64,000 nucleotides of DNA from Peptoclostridium sp965368085 (GCA_965368085.1 CBDULP010000002.1:124001-188000); one strand, 5' to 3'; shown: positions 35,809-45,449, numbered from the stretch's first letter. Notes: generated by a model not told the origin, from the letters alone. Program-made: numbers and translations.

Positions 35809-35838
35809 AGACCTTTTGAAAAAAAGGTCTTTATTTAT
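35809..35838 (+). terminator. terminator of the tRNA-Sec gene
   Basis: AGACCTTTT (35809-35817) pairs with AAAAGGTCT (35822-35830), followed by TTATTTATTT. The remaining 265 bases to ackA show no gene. Confidence 0.85.
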
Positions 35839-36103
35839 TTCTGAGGTTGTTATAAAATTATCTTGAATAATCTTCAGGGGATTTGTATAATCAATAGTGA
35901 TGACATAATCGATGTCTACAATGGTGCCAAGCAGATATGTTTTAGTATTGAAAATTCGAAATGAAAATTAAATTTTGAAATTAAATGCGAAATAGGTTAA
36001 AATATGAATTGTGGGCACAGGCATTCAGAAAAGTCGAAAAAGTTAGATTATTCATTTAATCAGCTTTAAAATAATAATTAAAAGCCAAGGAGGAGTAACT
36101 ATA

Positions 36104-37294
36104 ATGAACGTTTTAGTAATAAACTGCGGAAGTTCATCTCTTAAGTACCAACTTATAAACATGGAAAATGAAGAGGTAATGGCAATAGGCCTTACTGAAA
36201 GAATAGGAATCGAAGGATCTAGAGTAGTACATAAAGTTAATGGAGAAAAGACAATCATAGAAGAGCCAATGAAAGACCACAAGGACGCTCTTAAGATAGT
36301 TCTAAATGCAATAGTTGATCCAAAGATAGGCGCTATCAAGGACATGAAAGAAATATCAGCAGTTGGGCACAGAGTTGTTCACGGCGGAGAGAAATTTGCA
36401 GAATCAGTTGTTATAACTGACGAAGTTAAAAAGGCTATACAAGACTGTGCAGAGCTTGCACCACTTCACAACCCAGCAAATCTTATGGGAATAGACGCTT
36501 GTGAAGAAATACTTCCAGGAGTTCCTCAGGTTGCTGTATTCGATACTGCATTCCATCAGACAATGCCAAAGGCTTCATACCTTTACGGACTTCCATACGA
36601 GCTTTATGAGAAGCACGGAATAAGAAAGTACGGATTCCACGGAACATCTCACAAATATGTTGCTCAAAAAGCTGCAGCACTTATGGGTAAAGATATAGCA
36701 GACCTTAAGATAATAACTTGCCACTTAGGAAACGGAGCAAGTATAACAGCTGTTAAAAACGGAAAATCTGTAGACACTTCAATGGGACTTACTCCACTTG
36801 AGGGATCTATAATGGGAACTAGATGCGGAGACCTTGACCCGGCTATAGTTACATTCATAATGGAAAAAGAGAATCTTGATGTAGCTGCTGTTAACAACCT
36901 TGTAAACAAGAAGTCAGGAATACTTGGAATGTCTTGCGTGAGCAGCGACTTCAGAGACGTTGAAGAAGCAGCTAATGCAGGAAATGAAAAGGCTAAGGTT
37001 GCACTTGACGCATTCGCTCAAAGAGTTAAGAAGTACATCGGTGCTTACATGGCAGAAATGGGCGGAGCAGATATAATAGTATTCACAGCAGGACTTGGAG
37101 AAAACTCAATATCTATGAGAGCAGACATATGTTCAGGACTTGAAGGTCTTGGAATAAAGATGGACGCTGAGAAGAACAACGTAAGAGGAGAAGAGACTGT
37201 TGTAAGTACAGACGACTCTGCTATAAAGGTAGCTGTAATACCTACAAACGAAGAGCTTATGATAGCAAAAGACACTGCGGCACTTGTAAAATAA
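36104..37294 (+). CDS. ackA: acetate kinase
   Basis: Converts acetyl phosphate and ADP to acetate and ATP, the main substrate-level energy step of amino acid fermenters (acetyl phosphate is also the product of glycine reductase). Signatures VLVINCGSSSLKYQL at the N-terminus, GFHGTSHKYV, GNGASITAVKNGKSVDTSMG and MGTRCGDLDPAI; 396 aa, full length. Codon use is visibly biased and regular, as in highly expressed genes. AAGGAGGAG precedes the ATG. No pta gene is adjacent. Confidence 0.98.
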   Translation: MNVLVINCGSSSLKYQLINMENEEVMAIGLTERIGIEGSRVVHKVNGEKTIIEEPMKDHKDALKIVLNAIVDPKIGAIKDMKEISAVGHRVVHGGEKFAESVVITDEVKKAIQDCAELAPLHNPANLMGIDACEEILPGVPQVAVFDTAFHQTMPKASYLYGLPYELYEKHGIRKYGFHGTSHKYVAQKAAALMGKDIADLKIITCHLGNGASITAVKNGKSVDTSMGLTPLEGSIMGTRCGDLDPAIVTFIMEKENLDVAAVNNLVNKKSGILGMSCVSSDFRDVEEAANAGNEKAKVALDAFAQRVKKYIGAYMAEMGGADIIVFTAGLGENSISMRADICSGLEGLGIKMDAEKNNVRGEETVVSTDDSAIKVAVIPTNEELMIAKDTAALVK

Positions 37295-37312
37295 GAATTT
37301 TACGGTATTCAA

Positions 37313-37344
37313 ACAAAGGCGGACCCTTGTCCGCCTTTGTTTTC
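37313..37344 (+). terminator. terminator of ackA
   Basis: ACAAAGGCGGA (37313-37323) pairs with TCCGCCTTTGT (37330-37340), followed by TTTC. Confidence 0.85.
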
Positions 37345-37377
37345 TGTAGGGACATTTTGCCTATCAAGTAAAAATAC

Positions 37378-37406
37378 TTGACAAAAAACTTTGGAGTTTG
37401 TATAAT
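37378..37406 (+). promoter_or_regulatory. strong sigma-A promoter for yceD-rpmF
   Basis: Consensus TTGACA (37378-37383), 17-bp spacer, consensus TATAAT (37401-37406). Confidence 0.88.
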
Positions 37407-37434
37407 TAATTTGGCAATTCATTGAGGTGATTTA

Positions 37435-37953
37435 ATGATAAATATAAGTTTAGAAAAGCTCAAGTCCAAAGAACTAACTATAATGGAGCTTGACTTTGCA
37501 GAGCATTTGGATCACATAAATGTAGATGGTAGACAGATAGCAATGCTCTCACCGATTGAAATCAAAGGCGAGATAGTAAATACGACTGAGGGTATGTATC
37601 TGGAATGCAATATCAAGACTACAATAAAGGACTTTTGCAGTAGATGCCTTAAGGATATGCAAGTCGAAATAGACTCCAATGTTCAGGGGTTCCTTGTTAA
37701 AAAAGACGAGGAGTTTTTGGAAGAGGAAGAAGATATCTTTGTTTATGATGGGGAAAGTCTTAACTTTTATAAGATAATAATAGATGCAATTGCATTGGAT
37801 CTTCCCCAGAAGTTGCTTTGTAGCGAAGACTGCAAAGGATTGTGCCCGGGGTGTGGGGCCGATTTGAATGTAGAAGAGTGCAGATGCAGCGAAGAAGAAA
37901 AAGATGAAAGACTAATAGATCCTCGCTTAGCAAAATTAAAAGATTTACTGTAA
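37435..37953 (+). CDS. yceD: YceD family protein (DUF177), 23S rRNA-associated
   Basis: 172 aa, found upstream of rpmF in most bacteria and linked in studied cases to 23S rRNA accumulation. N-terminal beta-rich region with FCSRCL, and a C-terminal cysteine cluster CSEDCKGLCPGCGADLN followed by ECRC, which probably binds zinc. It sits 25 bases ahead of rpmF under the same strong promoter. Confidence 0.9.
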   Translation: MINISLEKLKSKELTIMELDFAEHLDHINVDGRQIAMLSPIEIKGEIVNTTEGMYLECNIKTTIKDFCSRCLKDMQVEIDSNVQGFLVKKDEEFLEEEEDIFVYDGESLNFYKIIIDAIALDLPQKLLCSEDCKGLCPGCGADLNVEECRCSEEEKDERLIDPRLAKLKDLL

Positions 37954-37978
37954 AAGCAGAATATGGGAGGTAATATCA

Positions 37979-38158
37979 ATGGCAGTACCAAAGCGTAAAA
38001 CAGGAAAGTGTGATACTCGTTCAAGAAGAGCGGCAAACATGAAAATGACGGCTCCAGGATTTGTTTCTTGCCCAAATTGTCATGAGCCAAAGATGCCACA
38101 CAGAGTGTGCCCTGAATGTGGACACTACAAAGGCAAAGAAGTAGTAGTATCAGAATAA
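37979..38158 (+). CDS. rpmF: 50S ribosomal protein L32
   Basis: 59-aa ribosomal protein. It begins MAVPKRKTGKCDTRSRRA and contains the zinc motif CPNCHEPKMPHRVCPECGHY (Cx2C..Cx2C). GGGAGG is seven bases before the ATG. The usual order yceD-rpmF-(fapR)-plsX-fab links ribosome and lipid synthesis. Confidence 0.97.
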   Translation: MAVPKRKTGKCDTRSRRAANMKMTAPGFVSCPNCHEPKMPHRVCPECGHYKGKEVVVSE

Positions 38159-38167
38159 AGAAAAGAG

Positions 38168-38198
38168 GCATGTAGTCTATACTACATGCTTTTTTTTT
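38168..38198 (+). terminator. terminator of yceD-rpmF
   Basis: GCATGTAG (38168-38175) pairs with CTACATGC (38182-38189), followed by nine T. Confidence 0.95.
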
Positions 38199-38319
38199 CA
38201 AAATTTGGAGCTGGAATGGATGTTCCCGGTTCAATATAATTTGAAAAATCATAATGGATTAGGTATCCTTATAATATAAATATAATTTGAGTGCAGTTTG
38301 TTTTTATCGGGGTGAAACT

Positions 38320-38889
38320 ATGAAAAAAAAGAAAAAGCATGAAAGACAAAGAGAACTCTTGAAAATGCTTGAAAAAGACCCTTTTTATACAGATGAAGAA
38401 CTATCGGATTATTTTGGTGTGAGCATACAGACTATAAGGCTTGACAGGCTCACTTTAGGCATACCCGAGCTTAGAGAGAGAGTCAAAAAGATTGCAGAGA
38501 GCAATGTTGTAAAAGTGAAGACCCTTTTGGGCAAGGAAATAGTGGGCGAACTTATAGATCTTGAAATAGGGAATTTTGGAATATCAATACTCGAAACAAG
38601 CAGGGAAATGCTCTACAGCAAGACTAACATTGTAAAGGGCCATTATATATTTGGGCAGGCAGAGTCTCTTGCCATGGCGGTTGTAGACGCTCCTGTTGTG
38701 CTTCTCGGAGTTGCGAACATAAAGACCATAACCCCTATTAAGTCGGAAGAAAGGCTTATAGCAAAGGCCGAGGTCGTTAAAAAACGTGATAAAAAACATT
38801 ATGTCCATGTTAAGATATTCAATAAGAAACAAGAACAGGTTTTCAGAGGAAAATTCATATTCGATGAACTGGAAGACGGGGAGGCTTGA
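38320..38889 (+). CDS. fapR: FapR, malonyl-CoA-responsive repressor of lipid synthesis
   Basis: 189 aa: N-terminal DeoR-like winged helix (TDEELSDYFGVSIQTIRLDR) and a C-terminal hot-dog fold that binds malonyl-CoA in characterised homologues (GHYIFGQAESLAMAV). ATG 38320 is preceded by GGGGTGA. The gene overlaps the beginning of plsX's frame; a matching operator lies before fabH. ATTAGGTATCC near 38259 could be a weak autoregulatory half-site. Confidence 0.92.
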   Translation: MKKKKKHERQRELLKMLEKDPFYTDEELSDYFGVSIQTIRLDRLTLGIPELRERVKKIAESNVVKVKTLLGKEIVGELIDLEIGNFGISILETSREMLYSKTNIVKGHYIFGQAESLAMAVVDAPVVLLGVANIKTITPIKSEERLIAKAEVVKKRDKKHYVHVKIFNKKQEQVFRGKFIFDELEDGEA

Positions 38890-38891
38890 AA

Positions 38892-39893
38892 TTGAAAATA
38901 GCTGTAGATGGAATGGGTGGAGATAACGCACCTTTTGCTACAGTAAAAGGTGCTGTAGATGCAATAAAGGAGCTTCCGGTTGACATAGTACTAACTGGAG
39001 ACAGGGAAAGACTTGAAATTGAACTGGAAAAATATGAATACGACAAGAATAGAATACAGATAATACATACAAGCCAGAAAATAGAAAACGAGGACAAGCC
39101 GGTAAAAGCCATAAGAGCAAAGACGGATTCATCCATGGTTATAGCCATGCAGCTTGTAAAGGACAAAAAGGCAGATGCGGTCGTATCCGCGGGGAATACG
39201 GGCGCGCTTTTGGCTGGAGGACTTTTTGTAATAGGAAGGATACGCGGAATAGACAGACCGGCACTTTGTGTATGCCTTCCCACCAAAAAGGGTTTTTCCA
39301 TAATGCTCGACGCGGGCGCGAATGCTGACTGCAAGCCGTTGAACATAAGGCAGTTTGCACTTATGGGCTCTATATACTCAAACAAGGTTATGAATGTTGA
39401 AAATCCTGTGGTGAAAATAGTCAATGTAGGGTCTGAAGAAGGAAAGGGAAACGAGCTGACAAAGCAGTCAAGCGAGCTTCTCAAATCTGAAAAAGGAATA
39501 GTGTTTGGCGGAAATATCGAAGCGAGGGATATTCCCAGCGGAGATGCGGATGTAATAGTATGCGACGGTTTTACAGGAAATGTCGTGCTAAAGCTTATAG
39601 AAGGTGTGGCGGGATTTTTGATGTCAAACCTGAAAAGTGTATTCATGAGCAGTTTAAAGAATAAAATTGCAGCTATTCTTGTGAAAAAGGACCTTTCAGA
39701 TATGAAAAAAAGGCTGGATTATTCTGAGTACGGAGGAGCGCCGCTAATAGGAGTGAACGGTGCGCTTATAAAGGCGCACGGCAGTTCGGATTCTAATGCC
39801 TTTAAGAATGCAATAAGACAGGCCGCAAGCTATGCTGAGGGAAATGTTATAGATGGCATAGCGAATAGCATGGTTTTGGTTGAAAATGAATAA
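38892..39893 (+). CDS. plsX: phosphate acyltransferase PlsX
   Basis: Makes acyl-phosphate from acyl-ACP for phospholipid synthesis. N-terminal KIAVDGMGGDNAP is diagnostic, followed by SAGNTGALLAGG and VGSEEGKGN. Two TTG codons compete (38886 and 38892); the second lies at the right distance from GGGGAGG and gives the usual M-K-I-A-V-D start, 333 aa. Coupled to fapR. Confidence 0.95.
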   Translation: MKIAVDGMGGDNAPFATVKGAVDAIKELPVDIVLTGDRERLEIELEKYEYDKNRIQIIHTSQKIENEDKPVKAIRAKTDSSMVIAMQLVKDKKADAVVSAGNTGALLAGGLFVIGRIRGIDRPALCVCLPTKKGFSIMLDAGANADCKPLNIRQFALMGSIYSNKVMNVENPVVKIVNVGSEEGKGNELTKQSSELLKSEKGIVFGGNIEARDIPSGDADVIVCDGFTGNVVLKLIEGVAGFLMSNLKSVFMSSLKNKIAAILVKKDLSDMKKRLDYSEYGGAPLIGVNGALIKAHGSSDSNAFKNAIRQAASYAEGNVIDGIANSMVLVENE

Positions 39894-39965
39894 CTGCGCG
39901 GATTAACAGGGATATGCCAATCTAAAAATTTCTTGATTTTTAAATTTAAATATTATATAGTAGTC

Positions 39966-39984
39966 ATTAGTAGTAGGTGCTAAT
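39966..39984. promoter_or_regulatory. FapR-type operator upstream of fabH
   Basis: ATTAGTAGTAGGTGCTAAT, an inverted repeat with ATTAG/CTAAT ends matching the shape of the FapR box (TTAGTA-N-TACTAA type). It is 70 bases ahead of fabH, and fapR is encoded 1.1 kb upstream. Confidence 0.7.
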
Positions 39985-40052
39985 ATTAACTATTATAATG
40001 AAAACAAACTATTTAGCATGGTTTTAATAGAGATTGGGAGCTGGTACATCAT

Positions 40053-41042
40053 ATGAACAGGAAAGCTGGAGTAATAGGGATAGGCGGCTATGTGCCTGAC
40101 AAGATACTTAGTAATTTCGATATGGAAAAGATTGTGGATACGTCTGACGAGTGGATAGTCACAAGAACAGGCATAAGGGAAAGAAGAGTGTCGGCTGAAG
40201 ATCAGGCAACATCGGATCTTGCTGCAGAGGCAGCCCAAAGAGCTATTGAAAGTGCTGGGATAAGTGCGAAAGAGGTTGAACTTATAATTGTTGCTACGCT
40301 TACGCCAGATTCAAATATGCCATCGACTGCATGTATAGTGCAGGATAAAATAGGAGCTGTAAACGCTGCGGCATTTGATATTGGAGCTGCTTGCTCGGGA
40401 TTCATATATGCCATGGTAGTGGGAAAACAGTTTGTTGAAAGCGGAGTTTATAAAAATGTCCTAGTCATTGGGGCGGAAGCTATGTCAAAGGTACTTGACT
40501 GGAAGGACAGATCTACATGTGTCCTTTTTGGTGATGGAGCAGGAGCGGCTCTTCTTGGAACGGTTGACGAGGAGGAAGGCATACTTTCATTTGAACTGGG
40601 TTCTGATGGAAGCGGACACGACTGTCTTAAAATACCTGCGGGAGGATCTAGGATACCTGCAAGTATTGAAAGTGTGAACAACAGGCTTCACTACCTGACA
40701 ATGGCTGGCCCGGAAGTGTTTAAATTTGCAGCAAGAGCGATGCCGGGATCGTCAAAGAGGGTAATTGAAAAGGCCGGTATCGGAATTGAAGATGTGGACG
40801 TTATAATACCACATCAGGCAAATATGAGAATAATAGAGGCTTCGGCGAAGAGACTCAAATGTCCTATGGAAAAAATATTCGTAAACCTTGACAAGTATGG
40901 AAATATGTCGGGCGGATCAATCCCTTACGCTTTGTATGAAGCCTATACCCAAAACAAGATCAAAAAGGGAGATACTGTTTTGATGGTAGGCTTTGGAGCC
41001 GGCCTTACATGGGGTGCGCTGCTTTTAAAGTGGAGTATATAG
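40053..41042 (+). CDS. fabH: beta-ketoacyl-ACP synthase III
   Basis: Condenses acetyl-CoA with malonyl-ACP to begin fatty acid synthesis. Catalytic Cys in GAACSGFIYAM (about residue 113), His in IPHQANMRII, Asn in GNMSGGSIPYAL. 329 aa. First gene of a six-gene fab operon, just after the FapR-type operator. The ATG 40053 follows GGGAGCTGG. Confidence 0.97.
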   Translation: MNRKAGVIGIGGYVPDKILSNFDMEKIVDTSDEWIVTRTGIRERRVSAEDQATSDLAAEAAQRAIESAGISAKEVELIIVATLTPDSNMPSTACIVQDKIGAVNAAAFDIGAACSGFIYAMVVGKQFVESGVYKNVLVIGAEAMSKVLDWKDRSTCVLFGDGAGAALLGTVDEEEGILSFELGSDGSGHDCLKIPAGGSRIPASIESVNNRLHYLTMAGPEVFKFAARAMPGSSKRVIEKAGIGIEDVDVIIPHQANMRIIEASAKRLKCPMEKIFVNLDKYGNMSGGSIPYALYEAYTQNKIKKGDTVLMVGFGAGLTWGALLLKWSI

Positions 41043-41064
41043 CTAGCAATGGAGGGAGAACAAT

Positions 41065-41994
41065 TTGAATAGAGTATGTGAGATCTTAAACATAAAGTAT
41101 CCTATAATACAAGGCGGTATGGCATGGGTTGCAACTGCAGAACTTGCAGCGGCGGTCAGCAATGCTGGCGGACTTGGAATAATAGCTGCGGGAAATGCTC
41201 CAAGCAGCGTTGTTAAAGAAGAGATAAGAAAGATAAAAAACATGACAGACAAGCCGTATGGAGTGAATGTTATGCTCATATCTCCGTTTGTAGAAGACGT
41301 CATGGAAGTTATATATGAGGAAAAGGTTCCGGTTATAACTACTGGAGCGGGAAATCCTGCGAAGTATATAGAAAAGCTAAAGAGCATAGGAACTAAGATA
41401 ATACCTGTAGTTCCTTCGGTTGCGCTTGCAAAGAGAATGGAAAAATATGATGTCGATGCTCTTATAGCAGAAGGAACAGAGGCAGGAGGACATATAGGAG
41501 AGCTTACAACTATGGTTCTTGTTCCGCAGATAGTGGACAGTGTAAGCATACCTGTAATAGCGGCAGGTGGCGTAGGCGATGCAAGAGGAATGGTTGCAAG
41601 CTTTGCCCTTGGAGCTGAAGGTGTCCAGATAGGCACGAGATTCGTATGCAGCGACGAATGCGTGGTTCATGAAAACTACAAGAATGCAATAATTAAAGCC
41701 AAGGACAGGGATGCCATAGTGGGCGGAAGGTCAACGGGACATCCTGTAAGAGCTCTTAAAAACAAGCTTATGAAAGAAATGAAAGCTCTTGAAAAAGAGG
41801 GGGCTCCTGTTGAAGAGATCGACAAAAGAGGTGTGGGAGCACTTAAAAACGCAGTCGTAGACGGAGACATCGAAGGCGGCTCTGTAATGGCTGGGCAGAT
41901 AGCCGGAATGATAAAGGACGTAAAGTGCTGCAAGGCCATAATAGAAGATATAATGGAAGATGCAAAAAACGTGATTGAAAACCTTAAAATATAG
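41065..41994 (+). CDS. fabK: enoyl-ACP reductase II (FMN type)
   Basis: Flavin enoyl reductase that replaces FabI in many Firmicutes; last step of each elongation round. 309 aa, TIM-barrel of the 2-nitropropane dioxygenase-like group: YPIIQGGMAWVATAELAAAV, GTEAGGHIGE and the phosphate-binding AAGGVGDARGM. TTG start at 41065 after GGAGGGAG. No fabI is in the window. Confidence 0.96.
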   Translation: MNRVCEILNIKYPIIQGGMAWVATAELAAAVSNAGGLGIIAAGNAPSSVVKEEIRKIKNMTDKPYGVNVMLISPFVEDVMEVIYEEKVPVITTGAGNPAKYIEKLKSIGTKIIPVVPSVALAKRMEKYDVDALIAEGTEAGGHIGELTTMVLVPQIVDSVSIPVIAAGGVGDARGMVASFALGAEGVQIGTRFVCSDECVVHENYKNAIIKAKDRDAIVGGRSTGHPVRALKNKLMKEMKALEKEGAPVEEIDKRGVGALKNAVVDGDIEGGSVMAGQIAGMIKDVKCCKAIIEDIMEDAKNVIENLKI

Positions 41995-42004
41995 GAGGAG
42001 TCTT

Positions 42005-42946
42005 ATGGGAAAGTTGGCTCTTGTATTCCCAGGCCAGGGAGCACAGTATGTTGGCATGGGAAAAGAAATATATGAAAATTATGATAAGGCAAAAGAAGTG
42101 TTTGAAAAGGGCCAAAAGGCGCTTGAAATGGACATAAACACACTTATGTTCGAAGGGCCTGAAGAATCACTTTCGCTTACAGAAAATACACAGCCTGCAA
42201 TACTTATTCACAGTATTGCAATACTAGAGGTATTGAAGGAAAAGGCAGACATAAAGCCTCAGGCTTGTGCAGGACTTTCTCTTGGAGAATATTCAGCGCT
42301 TGTGGCGTCGGGATCGTTTGATTTTGAGGAAGCCGTAAGATTTGTAAGAAAAAGAGGAAAGATAATGCAAGAGGCGGTGCCAGAGGGTACAGGTTCAATG
42401 GCTGCAATACTTGGGCTTGACAGGGAAGTACTGAACGAAGTCATAGATGAATGCAGTGCTTATGGAGTCGTGCAGGCTGCAAACTACAACTGTCCTGGAC
42501 AGATTGTAATATCAGGAGAGCTAAAGCCTCTTGAAAAGGCTGTAGAACTTTGCAAGGAAAGAGGGGCAAAGAGGGCAGTGATACTAAATGTAAGCGGACC
42601 GTTCCACTCGTCTTTGCTTGATGGAGCAGGTGAAAAGCTTAAAAAAGAGCTTGAAACAGTGGACATAGTTGATGGGGAATACCCTGTGGTTTCAAATGTA
42701 ACAGGCGACTATGCCAATAAAGAAGACATAAAGGATCTCCTTGTAAGACAGGTCAGCTTGTCTGTAATGTGGGAGGACTCTATAGGAAGGCTTATTGACG
42801 ACGGATTTGATACATTTGTCGAGATAGGGCCTGGAAAGACTCTTTCTTCTTTCATAAAGAAGATATCTAAGAAGAAGGGCGTCAAAGTCAGCATTTCTAA
42901 TATAGACAAGGCTGACGACATGGAAAAGTTTTTATCCCAAGAATAA
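42005..42946 (+). CDS. fabD: malonyl-CoA-ACP transacylase
   Basis: Loads malonyl groups on ACP. N-terminal LVFPGQGAQYVGMGKE, nucleophile Ser in AGLSLGEYSALVASG (about residue 90) and catalytic His in SGPFHSSLL. 313 aa from ATG 42005, after AGGAGGAG. Ten bases from fabK. Confidence 0.97.
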   Translation: MGKLALVFPGQGAQYVGMGKEIYENYDKAKEVFEKGQKALEMDINTLMFEGPEESLSLTENTQPAILIHSIAILEVLKEKADIKPQACAGLSLGEYSALVASGSFDFEEAVRFVRKRGKIMQEAVPEGTGSMAAILGLDREVLNEVIDECSAYGVVQAANYNCPGQIVISGELKPLEKAVELCKERGAKRAVILNVSGPFHSSLLDGAGEKLKKELETVDIVDGEYPVVSNVTGDYANKEDIKDLLVRQVSLSVMWEDSIGRLIDDGFDTFVEIGPGKTLSSFIKKISKKKGVKVSISNIDKADDMEKFLSQE

Positions 42947-42961
42947 AGGGGAGGGAAATAA

Positions 42962-43708
42962 ATGGACTTAAAAGGTAAAGTGGCTGTAGTTACAGGTGCG
43001 TCAAGAGGTATAGGAAAAGCTGTGGCGTTTAAGCTTGCGTCTTTTGGGGCGAATATCGCAATGAACTATGCTGGGAATGAACAGGCTGCGCTTGAGACTA
43101 AAAGCGAAATAGAGGCTCTTGGAGTTAAAGTGCTTTGTGAAAAGGTTGACGTGTCTGATTTCGACCAGGTCAAGGGATTCATGGACTCCGTTGCTAAAGA
43201 GTTTGGAAGCATAGACATACTTGTAAACAATGCAGGAATAACAAAGGACACTCTTCTAATGAAGATGAAAGAAGATGACTGGGACAGGGTTATAGATGTA
43301 AACCTCAAGGGAGTCTTCAATTGTACAAAATCAGTGACAAGGCAGATGATGAAGCAAAGAAGCGGCAGAATAATAAATATGACTTCAATAGTTGGAATAA
43401 CTGGAAATGCTGGACAGGGAAACTACTGTGCGGCAAAAGCAGGAGTCATAGGGCTTACAAAAGCCACTGCAAGGGAGCTTGCATCAAGAAACATTAATGT
43501 AAATGCAATAGCTCCGGGTTTTATAGCAACTGACATGACTGATGTGCTGAAAGACGACATAAAGGATGCGATGCTTTCGAAAATACCGCTTGGTAAGTTT
43601 GGACAAGCTGAAGACGTAGCAAATGCAGTGGCATTTTTGGCAAGCGACATGTCGGCTTACATAACAGGTCAGGTTATAAATGTTGATGGCGGTTTTGTAA
43701 TGCAGTAA
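42962..43708 (+). CDS. fabG: 3-oxoacyl-ACP reductase
   Basis: Short-chain dehydrogenase reducing beta-ketoacyl-ACP with NADPH. Cofactor motif TGASRGIGKAV (about residue 12), NNAG, catalytic Ser in NMTSIVGI and Tyr-x3-Lys in NYCAAKAGVIG; C-terminal GGFVMQ. 248 aa, full length. Confidence 0.96.
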   Translation: MDLKGKVAVVTGASRGIGKAVAFKLASFGANIAMNYAGNEQAALETKSEIEALGVKVLCEKVDVSDFDQVKGFMDSVAKEFGSIDILVNNAGITKDTLLMKMKEDDWDRVIDVNLKGVFNCTKSVTRQMMKQRSGRIINMTSIVGITGNAGQGNYCAAKAGVIGLTKATARELASRNINVNAIAPGFIATDMTDVLKDDIKDAMLSKIPLGKFGQAEDVANAVAFLASDMSAYITGQVINVDGGFVMQ

Positions 43709-43780
43709 GCATTGATATAGATTGTAAAAACTAGCTTAGGCTATTATAAAAAAACAACAAACATACAGGAGGAATTTAAA

Positions 43781-44011
43781 ATGGTATTTGATAAAGTTAA
43801 AGAGATAATTGCAGAGCAACTAGGAATTGACGAGCTGGAAACTATAAAAAAGGAAAGCTCTCTTGTAAACGATCTTGAGGCTGACTCTCTAGATGCAGTT
43901 GAGATAATAATGGCTATAGAAGACGAATTCGACATAGAAGTTCCAGACGAAGATGCAGAAAAATTCAAAAATATAGGTGACATAGTAGCTTATATAGAAG
44001 AAAACAAGTAA
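43781..44011 (+). CDS. acpP: acyl carrier protein
   Basis: 76-aa acidic carrier; the phosphopantetheine Ser is in LEADSLDAVEIIMAIEDEF (residue about 37). Excellent AGGAGGAA ribosome binding site. 73-base gap from fabG allows extra ACP expression but no terminator is seen. Confidence 0.98.
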   Translation: MVFDKVKEIIAEQLGIDELETIKKESSLVNDLEADSLDAVEIIMAIEDEFDIEVPDEDAEKFKNIGDIVAYIEENK

Positions 44012-44030
44012 TTCTTGGGGGTAATATCAT

Positions 44031-45263
44031 ATGAAAAAAAGGGTCGTAATAACTGGTCTTGGATGTGTTACACCTATAGGAATAGGAACAGATGCCACTT
44101 GGAATTCTATAAAGAGTGGAATCTGTGGGGTCAAGGAACTTACAAGATTTGATACTACTGATTTTTCAGCTACAATAGCTGCTCAAATTGATGATTTTGA
44201 TGCAACTGATTTTATAGAAAAAAGAGAAATAAAAAAAATGGACAGATTCGCACAGTATGCTGTGGCATCTGCAAAGATGGCTTTTGAAGATTCAGGGCTT
44301 GAAGAATTTGATCCAAACAGAATGGGAACTATAATAGGATCTGGAATAGGCGGAATAGAAACCTTTGAAAACCAGCATTCAAAACTTGTTGAAAAGGGAC
44401 CTAAAAAGGTAAGCCCATTCCTTATACCGATGATGATATCAAATATGGCGGCGGGACAAGTTGCTATAGCTCTGGGCGCTAAGGGACCTAATACATGCGT
44501 TGTAACAGCGTGTGCAGCAGGTACGCATGCAATAGGAGATGCTTTTAAGGCTATCCAAAGAGGCGATGCAGACATAATGGTCTGCGGAGGAGCAGAAGCG
44601 CCTATAACTCCTATGTCAATGGCAGGATTTTGCAGCATGAAAGCTCTTTCGACTAGAAATGAACAGCCTGAAAAGGCGTCGAGGCCTTTTGACGCTGACA
44701 GAGACGGCTTTGTAATGGGAGAAGGATCCGGAGTTCTAGTAATAGAGGACCTTGAGCATGCTCTTAAGAGAAATGCAAATATATATGCTGAAATAGTAGG
44801 CTATGGTGCAACTTCAGATGCATATCACATTACAACTCCTGCTGAAGGCGGAGAAGGTGCTGCAAGAGCCATGAAAATGGCAATGGATGATGCCGGTATG
44901 AGCAAAGAAGATGTTGACTATATCAATGCACACGGAACAAGCACATTTTATAATGACCAGTTCGAGACTATGGCAATAAAGGACGTATTTGGAGAGCACG
45001 CATACAAGCTTGCGGTATCTTCTACTAAGTCTATGACAGGCCATCTTCTTGGAGCTGCCGGAGGTGTTGAAGCAATATTCTGTGCGCTTGCGATTAAAGA
45101 AGGATTTCTTCCTCCAACAATAAATCTGGAAAATCCAGGTGAAGGTCTTGACCTTGACTATGTGCCAAATGAGGGAAGGCAGGCGGAGGTTAGATGTGCA
45201 CTTTCAAATTCGCTTGGATTTGGAGGACACAACGGAACTCTTGCATTTAAAAAATACGAATAG
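44031..45263 (+). CDS. fabF: beta-ketoacyl-ACP synthase II
   Basis: Elongating condensing enzyme. Active Cys in VVTACAAGTHAIG (about residue 163), His in NAHGTSTFYND and second His in KSMTGHLLGAAGG. 410 aa. Final gene of fabHKDG-acpP-fabF, followed by a terminator. Confidence 0.97.
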   Translation: MKKRVVITGLGCVTPIGIGTDATWNSIKSGICGVKELTRFDTTDFSATIAAQIDDFDATDFIEKREIKKMDRFAQYAVASAKMAFEDSGLEEFDPNRMGTIIGSGIGGIETFENQHSKLVEKGPKKVSPFLIPMMISNMAAGQVAIALGAKGPNTCVVTACAAGTHAIGDAFKAIQRGDADIMVCGGAEAPITPMSMAGFCSMKALSTRNEQPEKASRPFDADRDGFVMGEGSGVLVIEDLEHALKRNANIYAEIVGYGATSDAYHITTPAEGGEGAARAMKMAMDDAGMSKEDVDYINAHGTSTFYNDQFETMAIKDVFGEHAYKLAVSSTKSMTGHLLGAAGGVEAIFCALAIKEGFLPPTINLENPGEGLDLDYVPNEGRQAEVRCALSNSLGFGGHNGTLAFKKYE

Positions 45264-45291
45264 TATGTGAATTCATATATTCAGATTTGAG

Positions 45292-45323
45292 ATTCAGATG
45301 GGAAATCCCATCTGAATTTTAAA
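45292..45323 (+). terminator. terminator of the fab operon
   Basis: ATTCAGATGGG (45292-45302) pairs with CCCATCTGAAT (45307-45317), followed by TTTAAATTT. Confidence 0.9.
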
Positions 45324-45420
45324 TTTCAGCATTTTTTTGGAAAATATAATTTTTGGAAGTATATTGGGATGATTCCAGAGATTGGACATTATATAGTCCT
45401 GTAAATTTTTAAATGGATTC

Positions 45421-45449
45421 TTATCAATTAGACATGTATATGTTATAAT
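45421..45449 (+). promoter_or_regulatory. promoter of the asp23-nusB-xse-ispA gene run
   Basis: TTATCA (45421-45426), 17-bp spacer, TATAAT (45444-45449). Confidence 0.6.
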
